Source: VRUE01 sp035605695 (lineage in GTDB: Bacteria; Actinomycetota; Thermoleophilia; Solirubrobacterales; 70-9). From it: 64,000 bases of DNA. The notes below the pieces were generated by a model, which made no database searches, was not told where the DNA came from, and saw nothing but the letters and a program-made list of their open reading frames with translations. The stretch is from contig DATNGZ010000015.1 in NCBI GenBank assembly GCA_035605695.1, positions 1 through 64,000 on the forward strand, read 5' to 3'. Of this stretch, positions 9,861-17,604 are shown one piece after another. The position numbers and the translations under genes were made by a program. Within the stretch, counting starts at the first letter, position 1; each line of letters starts with the position of its first letter.

Positions 9861-11087
9861 ATGGCCGACAATGGCGAGCAGCAGCCCTCCGGGCCGCCCG
9901 AGTACAAGGTCTACCGGTCCCGGAAGGGCCGCTTGTCAGGGTTGCGGTCCCCCGATCTCTCAGGACTCAGAGAGCGGACGCCGCGCGCGCCAAAGTGGTG
10001 GCGGCGCGACAAGGGCGAGGAGCCCGAGCGCACCGGCCCGCCGCGCCGCTGGAGCGGCAAGCGAGTGCTCAAATGGGTCGGGATCGCGGCGCTGGGCTGG
10101 ATCCTGCTTAGCTTCCTCGCCTTCGCCGTCTCCGCCCAGCTGCAGTCGTTCAAGCTCTCCGGCGAAGCCAAGGACGCCCTGCACGGCAATCCGCTGCTGC
10201 TGCCCAGCGCCCAGACGATCCTCGTGCTCGGCACCGACGCGCGGCCGCCCGACACCAATGAGCCGGGCGCGGCGCCCTCGGAGGAGTGCTTCGAACAGCA
10301 GGCCCACGGCGACGCGCCCCACGGTACCTGCGAAGCGGGCCAGTTCCGCGCCGACACGCTGATGCTGATCCGCGCCGGCGGCGGCGCCTTCCGCAAACTC
10401 TCGATCCCGCGCGACAGCTACGCCGAGATCCCCGGCCAGAGCCCGCAGAAGATCAACGGCGCCTACTCATTCGGCGGCGCCGCGGCGCAGATCGAGGCGG
10501 TCGAAAACTTCCTCGGCGTCGAAATCGATCACGTCGCGATCGTCAACTTCACCGGCTTCGAAGACCTGATCGACGCGGTCGGCGGCGTCAAGGTCGACGT
10601 CCCCCAAAAGCTCTGCGCCGACATCTCCGGCGGTGCCGGTGGCGGCCAGGGCGGCGTCTCGCTGCGCTTGGCCAAGGGCGAGAACACCCTCAGCGGCGAA
10701 AAGGCGCTCGCCTACTCGCGCGTGCGCAAGCCAAGCGAATGCCCCGGCCCCGGCAAGAGCGCCTACTCGCTCGGCTACGACGACTTCGACCGCGAGCGAG
10801 CCCAGCAGGCGGTGATCAACGGGATCAAGGGGCGCCTCACCGACCCCCTCCGCCTCCCCTACAACTTCATCCATGGCCCGATCATCGGCTGGGACGCGCC
10901 GAAGGCCTTCGTCAGCGACATGGGCTTCCTGACGATGCCGCAGCTGGTCCTCTCGGCGGCGATCGGCGGCAGTGGCCCCACCGACGTGCTCTGCGCCCAC
11001 GGCGAATGCGGCCACGGCCCCGGCGGCAGCGTTGAAGTCCCCGAGTCGGCGCGGCGCCGGGCCGTCCACCGACTGCTCAACGGCTGA
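9861..11087 (+). CDS. LytR-CpsA-Psr family cell-wall glycopolymer transferase
   Basis: LCP proteins attach lipid-linked secondary polymers to peptidoglycan outside the membrane. The 408-residue product has a basic cytoplasmic N-terminus of about 70 residues and one membrane anchor (VGIAALGWILLSFLAFAVSA). The extracellular LCP domain has TILVLGTDARP, DTLMLIR, LSIPRDSYAEIPG and a late catalytic-type Arg in AYSRVRKPSEC. An ATG at 9861 fits the domain start; the frame is open further upstream only because it crosses the inverted repeat. Four cysteines in insertions could form extracellular disulfides. Confidence 0.92.
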   Translation: MADNGEQQPSGPPEYKVYRSRKGRLSGLRSPDLSGLRERTPRAPKWWRRDKGEEPERTGPPRRWSGKRVLKWVGIAALGWILLSFLAFAVSAQLQSFKLSGEAKDALHGNPLLLPSAQTILVLGTDARPPDTNEPGAAPSEECFEQQAHGDAPHGTCEAGQFRADTLMLIRAGGGAFRKLSIPRDSYAEIPGQSPQKINGAYSFGGAAAQIEAVENFLGVEIDHVAIVNFTGFEDLIDAVGGVKVDVPQKLCADISGGAGGGQGGVSLRLAKGENTLSGEKALAYSRVRKPSECPGPGKSAYSLGYDDFDRERAQQAVINGIKGRLTDPLRLPYNFIHGPIIGWDAPKAFVSDMGFLTMPQLVLSAAIGGSGPTDVLCAHGECGHGPGGSVEVPESARRRAVHRLLNG

Positions 11088-11136
11088 CCAGCCCGCGCAT
11101 CCGACATTCACCACACTGGAGGTGGGTGAAAGTCGG

Positions 11137-11472
11137 CTACTCGCTGGCGGACGAGGCCTTTGGCTTGGAGTCGCCGCCGGACTTCGAGTCGCTCGACTTC
11201 GACTCGGAGCTCTTCGAGTCGGCGGAGCCCTCGCCGGAGCCCTTCGACTCGCCCGACCCCTCGGAGGAGCCACCGTTGGCGGCGGCGCCCTTCTTCTTCT
11301 TGCCGTAGTCGGTGTTGTAGAAGCCCGAGCCCTTGAAGTGGACGGCGACGGGGTGCAGGACGCGCACGGCGGGGGCGCCGCACTCCTGGCACTCGGTCAG
11401 CGCGTCGTCGCTCATCTTCTGGATCACGTCGAAGACGTGCCCGTTCTCGCATTTGTACTCGTAGATCGGCAT
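11137..11472 (-). CDS. FmdB-family zinc ribbon protein with Ser/Lys-rich tail
   Basis: A 111-residue protein starting MPIYEYKCENGH. The N-terminal 41 residues form the FmdB putative regulatory zinc ribbon, CxxxGH...CxxCG, with Cys8, Cys34 and Cys37. The remainder is a low-complexity tail of repeated SESKSSDSKSGG-like units, probably disordered. FmdB proteins are widespread, and the family's link to formamidase regulation is weak. It stands alone between LCP and glycyl-tRNA synthetase, convergent with LCP. Confidence 0.85.
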   Translation of the reverse strand: MPIYEYKCENGHVFDVIQKMSDDALTECQECGAPAVRVLHPVAVHFKGSGFYNTDYGKKKKGAAANGGSSEGSGESKGSGEGSADSKSSESKSSDSKSGGDSKPKASSASE

Positions 11473-11554
11473 CGGGCGCGCGATTATCGCAGCCGGGCGC
11501 GGCGAAGTCGCCGCCAGGCACGCCCTGAGCGCGGCGCCTCTATACGGTTCTCCG

Positions 11555-12943
11555 ATGGCAGCAGCGGAGGAGACGCGCCCGACCGAGGTCTCGATGGAGG
11601 AGATCGTCGCCCTCTGCAAGCGGCGCGGCTTCGTCTTCCCCTCCTCGGAGATCTACGGCGGCCTCGGCTCGACCTACGACTACGGCCACTACGGCGTGCT
11701 GCTCAAGAACAACGTCAAGGCGGAGTGGTGGCGGGCGATGCTGCAGGAGCGCGACGACATCGTCGCGCTCGACTCGGCGATCCTCCAGCACCCGCGGGTC
11801 TGGGAGGCCTCGGGCCACCTCGAGGGCTTCACCGACCCGCTCGTGCAGTGCCTCGGCAAGTGCAAGAAGCGCTGGCGCGAGGATCACCTGCGCGAGCCGG
11901 TCGAGGCCGAAGGCGGCGACCCGAGCGCCGAGCTGCGCTGCCCAGAGTGCGGCGGCGAGCTGTCGGAGCCGCGCCAGTTCAACCTGATGTTCGAGACCCA
12001 CGTCGGCCCGGTCGCCGGCGAGGGCTCGGAGGTCTACCTGCGCCCCGAGACCGCGCAGGGCATCTTCATCAACTTCAAGAACGTGCTCGGCTTCGCCCGC
12101 AAGAAGCCGCCCTTCGGCATCGCCCAGATCGGCAAGTCCTTCCGCAACGAGATCACCCCCGGCAATTTCATCTTCCGCACCCGCGAGTTTGAGCAGATGG
12201 AGATGGAGTTCTTCGTCCCGCCCGCCGACGCGGAGCGCTGGTACCGCGAGTGGATCGCGCTGCGCGAGCGCTGGTACACCGACCTGGGAATCCGCCCCGA
12301 CTTCCTCCGCGTCCGTCCCCACGACGCCGATGAGCTCTCCCACTACTCCTCGGGCACCAGCGACGTCGAGTACCTCTTCCCGATCGGCTGGTCGGAGCTC
12401 GAGGGAATCGCCAACCGCGGCGACTTCGACCTCACCCAGCACGCCAAGTTCAGCGGCGAGAAGCTCGAGTACTTCGACCAGCAGAGCAAAGAGCGCTACG
12501 TCCCGCACGTGATCGAGCCGGCCGCCGGCGCCGACCGTGCCACCCTCGCCTTCCTCGTCGACGCCTACGAGGTCGAGGAAGTCGAGGGCCGCCAGCGCAC
12601 CGTCCTGCGCCTCCACCCCCGCCTCGCCCCGAACAAGGTCGCCGTCCTCCCCCTCGTCTCCAAGGAGGGCATGCCCGAGAAGGCCCGCGAGATTTTCAAG
12701 GAGCTGCGCGCCCGCATGCCGGCCGAGTTCGACGAGGGCGGCTCGATCGGCAAGCGCTACCGCCGCCAGGACGAGATCGGCACCCCCTGGGGCATCACCG
12801 TCGACCACCAGACGATGGAAGACGACACCGTCACCCTGCGCGACCGCGACTCGCTGGAGCAGACGAGGATTCCGGTCGCCGGTCTCGCCGACGACTTGGC
12901 GGCCCGGCTCTCTCAGCCTTGGCGCAGTCCGAAGCTGAGCTGA
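11555..12943 (+). CDS. glyQS: glycyl-tRNA synthetase, single-chain type
   Basis: A class II synthetase of the alpha2 (eukaryote/archaeon/actinobacterial) type, 462 residues. It starts with a domain carrying CKRRGFVFPSSEIYGG and motif 1 GLGSTYDYGHYG. An insertion with a zinc-like pair CPECGG follows, then motif 2 around FRNEITPGNF and motif 3 in the segment with GSIGKRYRRQDEIG. The C-terminal anticodon-binding domain is complete. The start ATG at 11555 lies just after the promoter of the opposite FmdB gene. Confidence 0.97.
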   Translation: MAAAEETRPTEVSMEEIVALCKRRGFVFPSSEIYGGLGSTYDYGHYGVLLKNNVKAEWWRAMLQERDDIVALDSAILQHPRVWEASGHLEGFTDPLVQCLGKCKKRWREDHLREPVEAEGGDPSAELRCPECGGELSEPRQFNLMFETHVGPVAGEGSEVYLRPETAQGIFINFKNVLGFARKKPPFGIAQIGKSFRNEITPGNFIFRTREFEQMEMEFFVPPADAERWYREWIALRERWYTDLGIRPDFLRVRPHDADELSHYSSGTSDVEYLFPIGWSELEGIANRGDFDLTQHAKFSGEKLEYFDQQSKERYVPHVIEPAAGADRATLAFLVDAYEVEEVEGRQRTVLRLHPRLAPNKVAVLPLVSKEGMPEKAREIFKELRARMPAEFDEGGSIGKRYRRQDEIGTPWGITVDHQTMEDDTVTLRDRDSLEQTRIPVAGLADDLAARLSQPWRSPKLS

Positions 12944-12987
12944 CCAAAGCCGGCATCCCAATCGCGAAGTCGGACTAGGCTTCGGTC

Positions 12988-14046
12988 ATGGCGACCGAAC
13001 AGCGCAGCGTGCGTCTTTTTACCCTCGGCTCGAAGATCGGCGGCGATCCACGCTTTATCGAGGCAGCAACCTTTAAGGAGTTCGGGGCAGGGGAGCTGAA
13101 GGACATCGAGCGCTGGATTAAGCGCGAGCCGGAACTGCTCGGCGAGGAGATCCGCATCGTCGCCAGCCAGATCTCGAACTGGGACAAGACCAAGGACCGT
13201 CCCGACCTGCTTGGCCTCGACCGAGCGGGAAGGCTGGTGGTCGTCGAGATCAAGCGCGATGGCTCTGGGAAAGACCAGGACCTGCAGGCGATCCGATACG
13301 CCTCTTATGCCTCGACGCTCAGCTCGGACGAGGTGATCAAGCTTTACCACGCTTACCGGGCCAAGGAGCACAGCGAGGAGCTCTCGCTCACGGAGGCGGC
13401 AGAACTGCTTGACGCTTTCGTCGATGGCGAAGAGGGCATCACATCGCTCGACGAAGACGACAGCCCGCGGATGGTCCTCGTCGCCCCCAAGTTCCGGCCA
13501 GGGGTGACCAGCACGGTGCTCTGGCTGCGCCGCAGCTTCGACGTAGACATCGCGTGCGTCCAGATCGAGCCCTATGAGCTGAACGGCGAGATCGTTCTCA
13601 CCTCGACGACGCTGATTCCCCTGCCCGAGGCAGCTGATTTCGAGGTCAGGATGCAGTCGAAGCGGGAGAAGGGGGCGGCGAAGAGGGCGACGCCGATTGA
13701 CTGGGAAAGCGCAAAAGCGTTCATCGACTCGATCCCGACTGGGCGCTGGACGTCTTACGGAGCCGGCGGCAGCCCGCGAGCGGCTCAGCCGATCGGCACC
13801 TGGCTCCGCAACGAGAAAGACGGCATCCCGCTTGTTTATCGCGTTTTGAGAAGAAAAGGAGAGGTCAGCGCCGGCTGGACGGCGACTGACCCCGAGCTGC
13901 CGAAGACTGCCGAGGGCGTCCAGGCAAGGCTCGAAGACGAGGGAATCGAGTTCAAGCAGGACAAGGCCAGCCAGAGCCAGCGTTGGACGCCGGAGCTGTG
14001 GCGGGCTTCATCGGACGGACAGGCCGAGGACCCCGGCACCGAGTAG
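12988..14046 (+). CDS. NucS-like PD-(D/E)XK nuclease fused to an alkyltransferase-like domain
   Basis: The 352-residue protein joins two recognisable parts. Residues 1-210 resemble the DUF91/NucS nuclease domain. The PD-(D/E)XK residues are readable as Asp73, then VVVEIKR (Glu87, Lys89), then Gln100 in DLQAIRYASY. Residues 240-325 resemble the DNA-binding domain of O6-alkylguanine transferases: IPTGRWTSYG, a glycine/arginine turn, then PLVYRVLRRKGEVSAGW. The active PCHRV motif aligns with LVYRV, so the acceptor Cys is missing, as in alkyltransferase-like (ATL) proteins. Likely role: recognition and cutting of damaged DNA (inference). It is monocistronic. Confidence 0.75.
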   Translation: MATEQRSVRLFTLGSKIGGDPRFIEAATFKEFGAGELKDIERWIKREPELLGEEIRIVASQISNWDKTKDRPDLLGLDRAGRLVVVEIKRDGSGKDQDLQAIRYASYASTLSSDEVIKLYHAYRAKEHSEELSLTEAAELLDAFVDGEEGITSLDEDDSPRMVLVAPKFRPGVTSTVLWLRRSFDVDIACVQIEPYELNGEIVLTSTTLIPLPEAADFEVRMQSKREKGAAKRATPIDWESAKAFIDSIPTGRWTSYGAGGSPRAAQPIGTWLRNEKDGIPLVYRVLRRKGEVSAGWTATDPELPKTAEGVQARLEDEGIEFKQDKASQSQRWTPELWRASSDGQAEDPGTE

Positions 14047-14073
14047 GCGGCGCGATCCTCAGCCAGAGCGTCG

Positions 14074-14442
14074 CTACGAACCCTCGATCAGACCGATCAC
14101 GTTGCCCTCGGGGTCAGTGAACTGGCCGAGGACCATGCGGCCCATGATCGTCTCGGGGCCCATCACGCGGGCGCCGCCGAGGGACTCGGCCTTGCGCAGG
14201 GCCTCCTCGACGCTGGGGACTTCGACGTAGAAGGTGACGTGGCCCTCGTAGCCCTTGGGACCCTGACCGATGCCGCCGCCGAGGCCGATGCCTTCGGCGT
14301 TGCTGTTGGCCTCGCGGTCGACCAGGCCGTATTTCATCTCGTTCTCGGCGTTGACATCCCAGTCGAAGAGCTCGGCGTAGTAGCTCTGCAGCTTCTCGCC
14401 GTCCTTGCCGACCACCTCGAAATGCACCACTGGCTGACCCAT
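14074..14442 (-). CDS. VOC-family (glyoxalase-like) protein
   Basis: A 122-residue protein with two beta-alpha-beta-beta-beta halves typical of the vicinal oxygen chelate fold: VVHFEVVGKDGEKLQSYYAELF and HVTFYVEVPSVEEALRKAESLG, ending QFTDPEGNVIGLIE. Potential metal ligands are His7 and the Glu near the C-terminus. The GGGIGQG loop in the middle is common in the PhnB/YdcE-like branch. No substrate can be assigned. Confidence 0.88.
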   Translation of the reverse strand: MGQPVVHFEVVGKDGEKLQSYYAELFDWDVNAENEMKYGLVDREANSNAEGIGLGGGIGQGPKGYEGHVTFYVEVPSVEEALRKAESLGGARVMGPETIMGRMVLGQFTDPEGNVIGLIEGS

Positions 14443-14519
14443 TTCGTCTCCTTGTGCTAGTTGGGGGCCGTCGATCTTCTCGCATACCCGCGCATACGGG
14501 TTGTGAAATCCCGGCTCCG

Positions 14520-14840
14520 TCAGTCGAGCTGAAGCGCGAACCGCAGCGCGTGGTCGAGGCGGGCGACATCCTCGAACGGGAGAGTTCCTCGCCGCTTTCC
14601 GAACCGGGCCTTCGCGAGCGTGAGGAGGTTGTCGCAGTTGGCAGCGCTGGAATGCTCCAGTCCGTGCTCCGAGTTAAGCCTAACCTCGCTGGGGATACCG
14701 CGCACGGTCGATGTGATCATCGCCACCGTCACCGAAGACAGAACGGGAATCGCTACCCGACGGGTAACGACCAGCACTGGACGAACGCCCAGATCCGGAA
14801 TATCGGCGTCGAAGATGTCCCCGCGGTCGATGAGGCTCAA
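14520..14840 (-). CDS. MazF/PemK-type toxin
   Basis: A 106-residue protein with the MazF fold: RGDIFDADIPD at the N-terminus (the RG-D/E-V-x pattern), RPVLVVTR, a beta strand ending VAMITSTVRG with the conserved Thr-Ser-x-x-R, and CDNLLTLAK for the last helix. MazF toxins are ribosome-independent mRNA interferases. Its start overlaps the stop of the upstream antitoxin by 4 bp, the usual order for this family. Confidence 0.9.
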   Translation of the reverse strand: MSLIDRGDIFDADIPDLGVRPVLVVTRRVAIPVLSSVTVAMITSTVRGIPSEVRLNSEHGLEHSSAANCDNLLTLAKARFGKRRGTLPFEDVARLDHALRFALQLD

Positions 14841-15097
14841 GTCGACTGACCCTCCTCCCGCCTGAAAGCCTCCGCCAGCAACTTCGCGCCAGCCTCTCCG
14901 ACAGCAGGGTCGTCGGGGTGTCGAGCGTAGGCCTCGCGATATTCCCGGGCAATCTTCTCCTCGCGTAGCTCGCTCAGCAATCGGGTCAGGGCTTGACGCA
15001 CACCATCAGCGCGACTCTCGAAGCTCCCTGCCTTGACCGCCTCATCCAGGGCCCGCAGTTGATCGCCCGGTATGCGAATCGCAATTTGCTGTGTCAT
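14837..15097 (-). CDS. ribbon-helix-helix antitoxin
   Basis: An 86-residue protein starting MTQQIAIRIPGDQLRALDEAV, the short beta strand and first helix of the CopG/MetJ fold, followed by SRADGVRQALTRLL for the second helix. The C-terminal 45 residues are charged, probably disordered, and likely wrap the toxin. I chose the ATG at 15097 because the fold starts there; an upstream in-frame start would add residues that overlap the operator-like palindrome. It should bind and repress its own promoter. Confidence 0.85.
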   Translation of the reverse strand: MTQQIAIRIPGDQLRALDEAVKAGSFESRADGVRQALTRLLSELREEKIAREYREAYARHPDDPAVGEAGAKLLAEAFRREEGQST

Positions 15098-15106
15098 CCA
15101 ATCAGC

Positions 15107-15121
15107 ATACCGAGCTGGTAT
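15107..15121. promoter_or_regulatory. probable antitoxin operator
   Basis: ATACCGAGCTGGTAT is a 15-bp imperfect palindrome with perfect 5-bp arms (ATACC/GGTAT), ending 9 bp upstream of the antitoxin start. Position and symmetry fit autorepression by a ribbon-helix-helix dimer. Confidence 0.55.
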
Positions 15122-15213
15122 TTGGGCGATGATCTGCTCCACGCGAACCACGGTAGGGCCAAGAATTCACTCGTGGCGCGCGGAATGTGCCGAGTAGGGC
15201 GGGGAAGAGGCGC

Positions 15214-16245
15214 TCATGCCGCCATGAAGCGTTCGACGTCCGTCGCATCTGCGTCGAGAGCGGCGGTCGCCTTTTTAGTGATGCGATCGAGCGGCTCGAT
15301 CGTGACCTTGCCTTGATTCAACTTCCAGCTCGCCACCGCGCGGCCTTTGACCATGGCGAAGGGACGAAAGATGCCGTTGATGGTGACGAAATGGGTGTGA
15401 CGGCCGAGGATCGGCTCGCGCGAGTTCCAGCCCAACAGGACGGGATCGAAGGCGCCGAGCAAGCGCGGGCCTGGGATCTCGGCGACGGGCGGCCTGGCCG
15501 CCAGGTGAACCAGACCGTCGTCCCGCTCGACCAGCTCCGCGGCGATCGCCCCCAGGCCGGCCCGGGCGTCGCGTAGCGGTAGCCCCGCCCATCTCGCCAG
15601 GTCGCGGTCGTTCGCCGGGGCGTGGCCGATCAGGTAGCGGCGGGCCAGCTCGGCGAGAGCCTTTTCGCGGTCGACTGGCTCAGCCGGATCGAGCCAGTCG
15701 CTGACGCGAATGTAGGCGTGGTCGCTACCCACCATCGGCCCACGCACGACGATCCCGCGCAACGTCGCCAGGAAGAGGAGGTGGATCAGGGCCTGGCCCT
15801 CCGTCGGCACACGGGCTTTATCGAGCCGTTCGCGCAGCTGGTGGCGAGTCAGCGGACCGTCCTTCGCAAGAGATCGCTCGATCGTCTCCACGCCGCGCTC
15901 CGCCGTCCTGGGCTCGACGCCCTCCTGGCTGAGACGCCGCTTGGCGGAGGTGAGCAGCGGTGGCGTCGTCAGCGCATGCAGCCATGGGTAATCCTCGCTG
16001 CGGACGAGGTGGAGCGTGCCCCGGTTGAGCCAGGTGATCAGCAGCGAGCGCTCCTCGCTCAGCGCCCGGTCCACATCGGCGGCTGTCAGGCCCTCGGTGC
16101 GGGCCCGGACCGCGAGCCGCGCCCCGCGCGGATCCTGACCCTGCACCGCGAGCAATCGCCCGGCGACAGCGGCCGCGTCGGGCAAGGGCGAGCCGGACAG
16201 CGCCTGGGAGGCGAACCTCTCGGCAAAGATCGCTGAGGTGGTCAC
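15214..16245 (-). CDS. winged-helix DNA-binding protein, AlkZ/YcaQ-like
   Basis: A 343-residue protein resembling the HTH_42 (AlkZ/YcaQ) glycosylase superfamily. Visible: ALSGSPLPDAAAVAGRLLAVQGQDPRGARLAVRAR at the N-terminus (cut here only for description), LITWLNRGTLHLV, and PLLGAFDPVLLGWNSRE-like LLGAFDPVLLGWNSRE in the C-terminal third. AlkZ proteins unhook interstrand crosslinks and remove bulky alkyl adducts. The catalytic Q-x-Q/D signature may correspond to VQGQD, but I cannot assign glycosylase activity with certainty. It stands alone next to the toxin-antitoxin pair. Confidence 0.75.
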   Translation of the reverse strand: MTTSAIFAERFASQALSGSPLPDAAAVAGRLLAVQGQDPRGARLAVRARTEGLTAADVDRALSEERSLLITWLNRGTLHLVRSEDYPWLHALTTPPLLTSAKRRLSQEGVEPRTAERGVETIERSLAKDGPLTRHQLRERLDKARVPTEGQALIHLLFLATLRGIVVRGPMVGSDHAYIRVSDWLDPAEPVDREKALAELARRYLIGHAPANDRDLARWAGLPLRDARAGLGAIAAELVERDDGLVHLAARPPVAEIPGPRLLGAFDPVLLGWNSREPILGRHTHFVTINGIFRPFAMVKGRAVASWKLNQGKVTIEPLDRITKKATAALDADATDVERFMAA

Positions 16246-16277
16246 GCCGGAATGATCGCGGTCCTAGCCGCTCGGAC

Positions 16278-16811
16278 CTATTCGACTTCGAGTAGGTCGA
16301 CGACGAAGATCAGTGTTTCGTTTGGCCCGATGCTCGGCGGTGAGCCAGCCGAACCGTAGGCGAGGTCAGCCGGAAGGATCAGCTCGCGTCGGCCGCCGAC
16401 CTTCATCCCTTCGACTCCCTGGTCCCAACCTTTGATCACTTCTCCGCTGCCAAGAGTGAAGGGGAACGGTTCGTTCCGGCTCCACGAGGAGTCGAATTCT
16501 TTTTCGGTATCGAAGCCGACCCCGACGTACTGGACCGTGACTTTGTCGCCGGATTTGGCGACGGCGCCCGAACCTTCGACGATGTCCTTGTAGGCGAACT
16601 TATCCGGCGAGACGCCCTTGGGAACGGTGACAACCGGCTTCTTGCTCATGTCCGTGATGCTCGAATTGCCGGAGTTGCCCGATGAGGTCGAGTCGCTCGA
16701 CGCGGTCGAATCGCTCGATCCGCTCGAGGAATCGTCGCTGCTGCTGCCACAACCGGCAACCGCGATCGCCAGGGCGAGGCACAGCGCGAGTATCAATGCA
16801 GGCAACTTCAT
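16278..16811 (-). CDS. FKBP-type peptidyl-prolyl isomerase lipoprotein
   Basis: A 177-residue lipoprotein. The signal sequence ends in the lipobox AVAGC with Cys21, so it is anchored outside the membrane. A Ser/Asp-rich linker of about 30 residues leads to the FKBP domain: KSGDKVTVQYVGVG, FDSSWSR, PFPFTLGSGEVIKGWDQGV, GGRRELILPADLAYG, IGPNETLIFVVDLLEVE. All signature segments are intact. It would assist folding of exported proteins. Confidence 0.95.
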   Translation of the reverse strand: MKLPALILALCLALAIAVAGCGSSSDDSSSGSSDSTASSDSTSSGNSGNSSITDMSKKPVVTVPKGVSPDKFAYKDIVEGSGAVAKSGDKVTVQYVGVGFDTEKEFDSSWSRNEPFPFTLGSGEVIKGWDQGVEGMKVGGRRELILPADLAYGSAGSPPSIGPNETLIFVVDLLEVE

Positions 16812-16855
16812 CGAGCGGAGATCCTACGCAAGCCCGCCGAGAAAGGACGGGCGGC

Positions 16856-17257
16856 TCAACGTTTGCCGGAGATCGAGTCCCAGGCGCGGCGAAAGAAACC
16901 GGGTCGGCCGCCGACGAGGTCGGCCGGATTGACCGAGACCGCGCCGGGGTTGGCGCCGGGCGCCGGCAGGCCGGCGGCTTCTCCCGCATCAATCTTCAGC
17001 ACGATCCCGCCCTCGTAGATCTCCCCGACCTCAGGCGCGTCGACGAAGCGGTGGCCGCCCGGCCCGGCGGTCGTGTCGAAGACGACCCCGTCGAACATGT
17101 CGAGCTTGGGTGCCGAGAGAACCCGCACGACCCGCCCCAGCTTCTCGCCGTCGCTCGAGTAGACCGGCACTCCTTTGTCGACCGCGAGGTAGGAGGTCGG
17201 CTCGCCCAAGTTCTCCATCGAACGGAGCATATCCAGGCCGAAGGCCGCCCCACTCAT
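16856..17257 (-). CDS. PRC-barrel domain protein
   Basis: A 133-residue protein with a PRC-barrel core, VDKGVPVYSSDGEKLGRVV, followed by FDGVVFDTTAGPGGHRFVDA. The C-terminal region includes GRPGFFRRAWDSISGKR. PRC barrels are small beta-barrels found in RimM and in standalone proteins of uncertain function. The ATG at 17257 is chosen as the nearest start to the conserved region; an internal ATG 11 codons later is possible. Its promoter region of about 54 bp is shared with the divergent gene at 17312. Confidence 0.75.
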   Translation of the reverse strand: MSGAAFGLDMLRSMENLGEPTSYLAVDKGVPVYSSDGEKLGRVVRVLSAPKLDMFDGVVFDTTAGPGGHRFVDAPEVGEIYEGGIVLKIDAGEAAGLPAPGANPGAVSVNPADLVGGRPGFFRRAWDSISGKR

Positions 17258-17311
17258 GTCCGGGCGGGCTATGCTCGCTGCGGTACTCAGGGTTCTACAG
17301 AGGAGGAAGCG

Positions 17312-17599
17312 ATGGCGATCGGCCTGCGGTTGAAGTTCGAAGGTGGCACCCAGGACCAGTACGACGCGATGCACAGCCAGATGGGCATCGACGGCGATCC
17401 ACCGGAGGGCCTGATCTTCCATTCCGCCGGGCCGATCGACGGCGGCTGGGGCGTGATCGACTTCTGGGAGTCCCGCGACCACTTCGACCGCTTCCAGGGC
17501 TCGCGACTGGGACCGGCGATTCAGGAGCTGGGCGACCGCGCCTTCCAAGGGCCTCCCGACATCAAGGAGTTCCCCGTCCACCACTTCACCAAGCCGTAG
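17312..17599 (+). CDS. small protein, probably dimeric alpha-beta barrel
   Basis: A 95-residue soluble protein without a clear family signature. The pattern of strand (IGLRLKFEG), helix (TQDQYDAMHSQM), two strands (GLIFHSAGP, GWGVIDFW) and helix (SRDHFDRFQGSRL) resembles ferredoxin-like dimeric barrels such as antibiotic monooxygenases. A GAGGAGG Shine-Dalgarno sequence precedes the ATG. The acyl-CoA ligase starts six bases after its stop, so the two are cotranscribed. Confidence 0.7.
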   Translation: MAIGLRLKFEGGTQDQYDAMHSQMGIDGDPPEGLIFHSAGPIDGGWGVIDFWESRDHFDRFQGSRLGPAIQELGDRAFQGPPDIKEFPVHHFTKP

Positions 17600-17604
17600 G
17601 CGGC

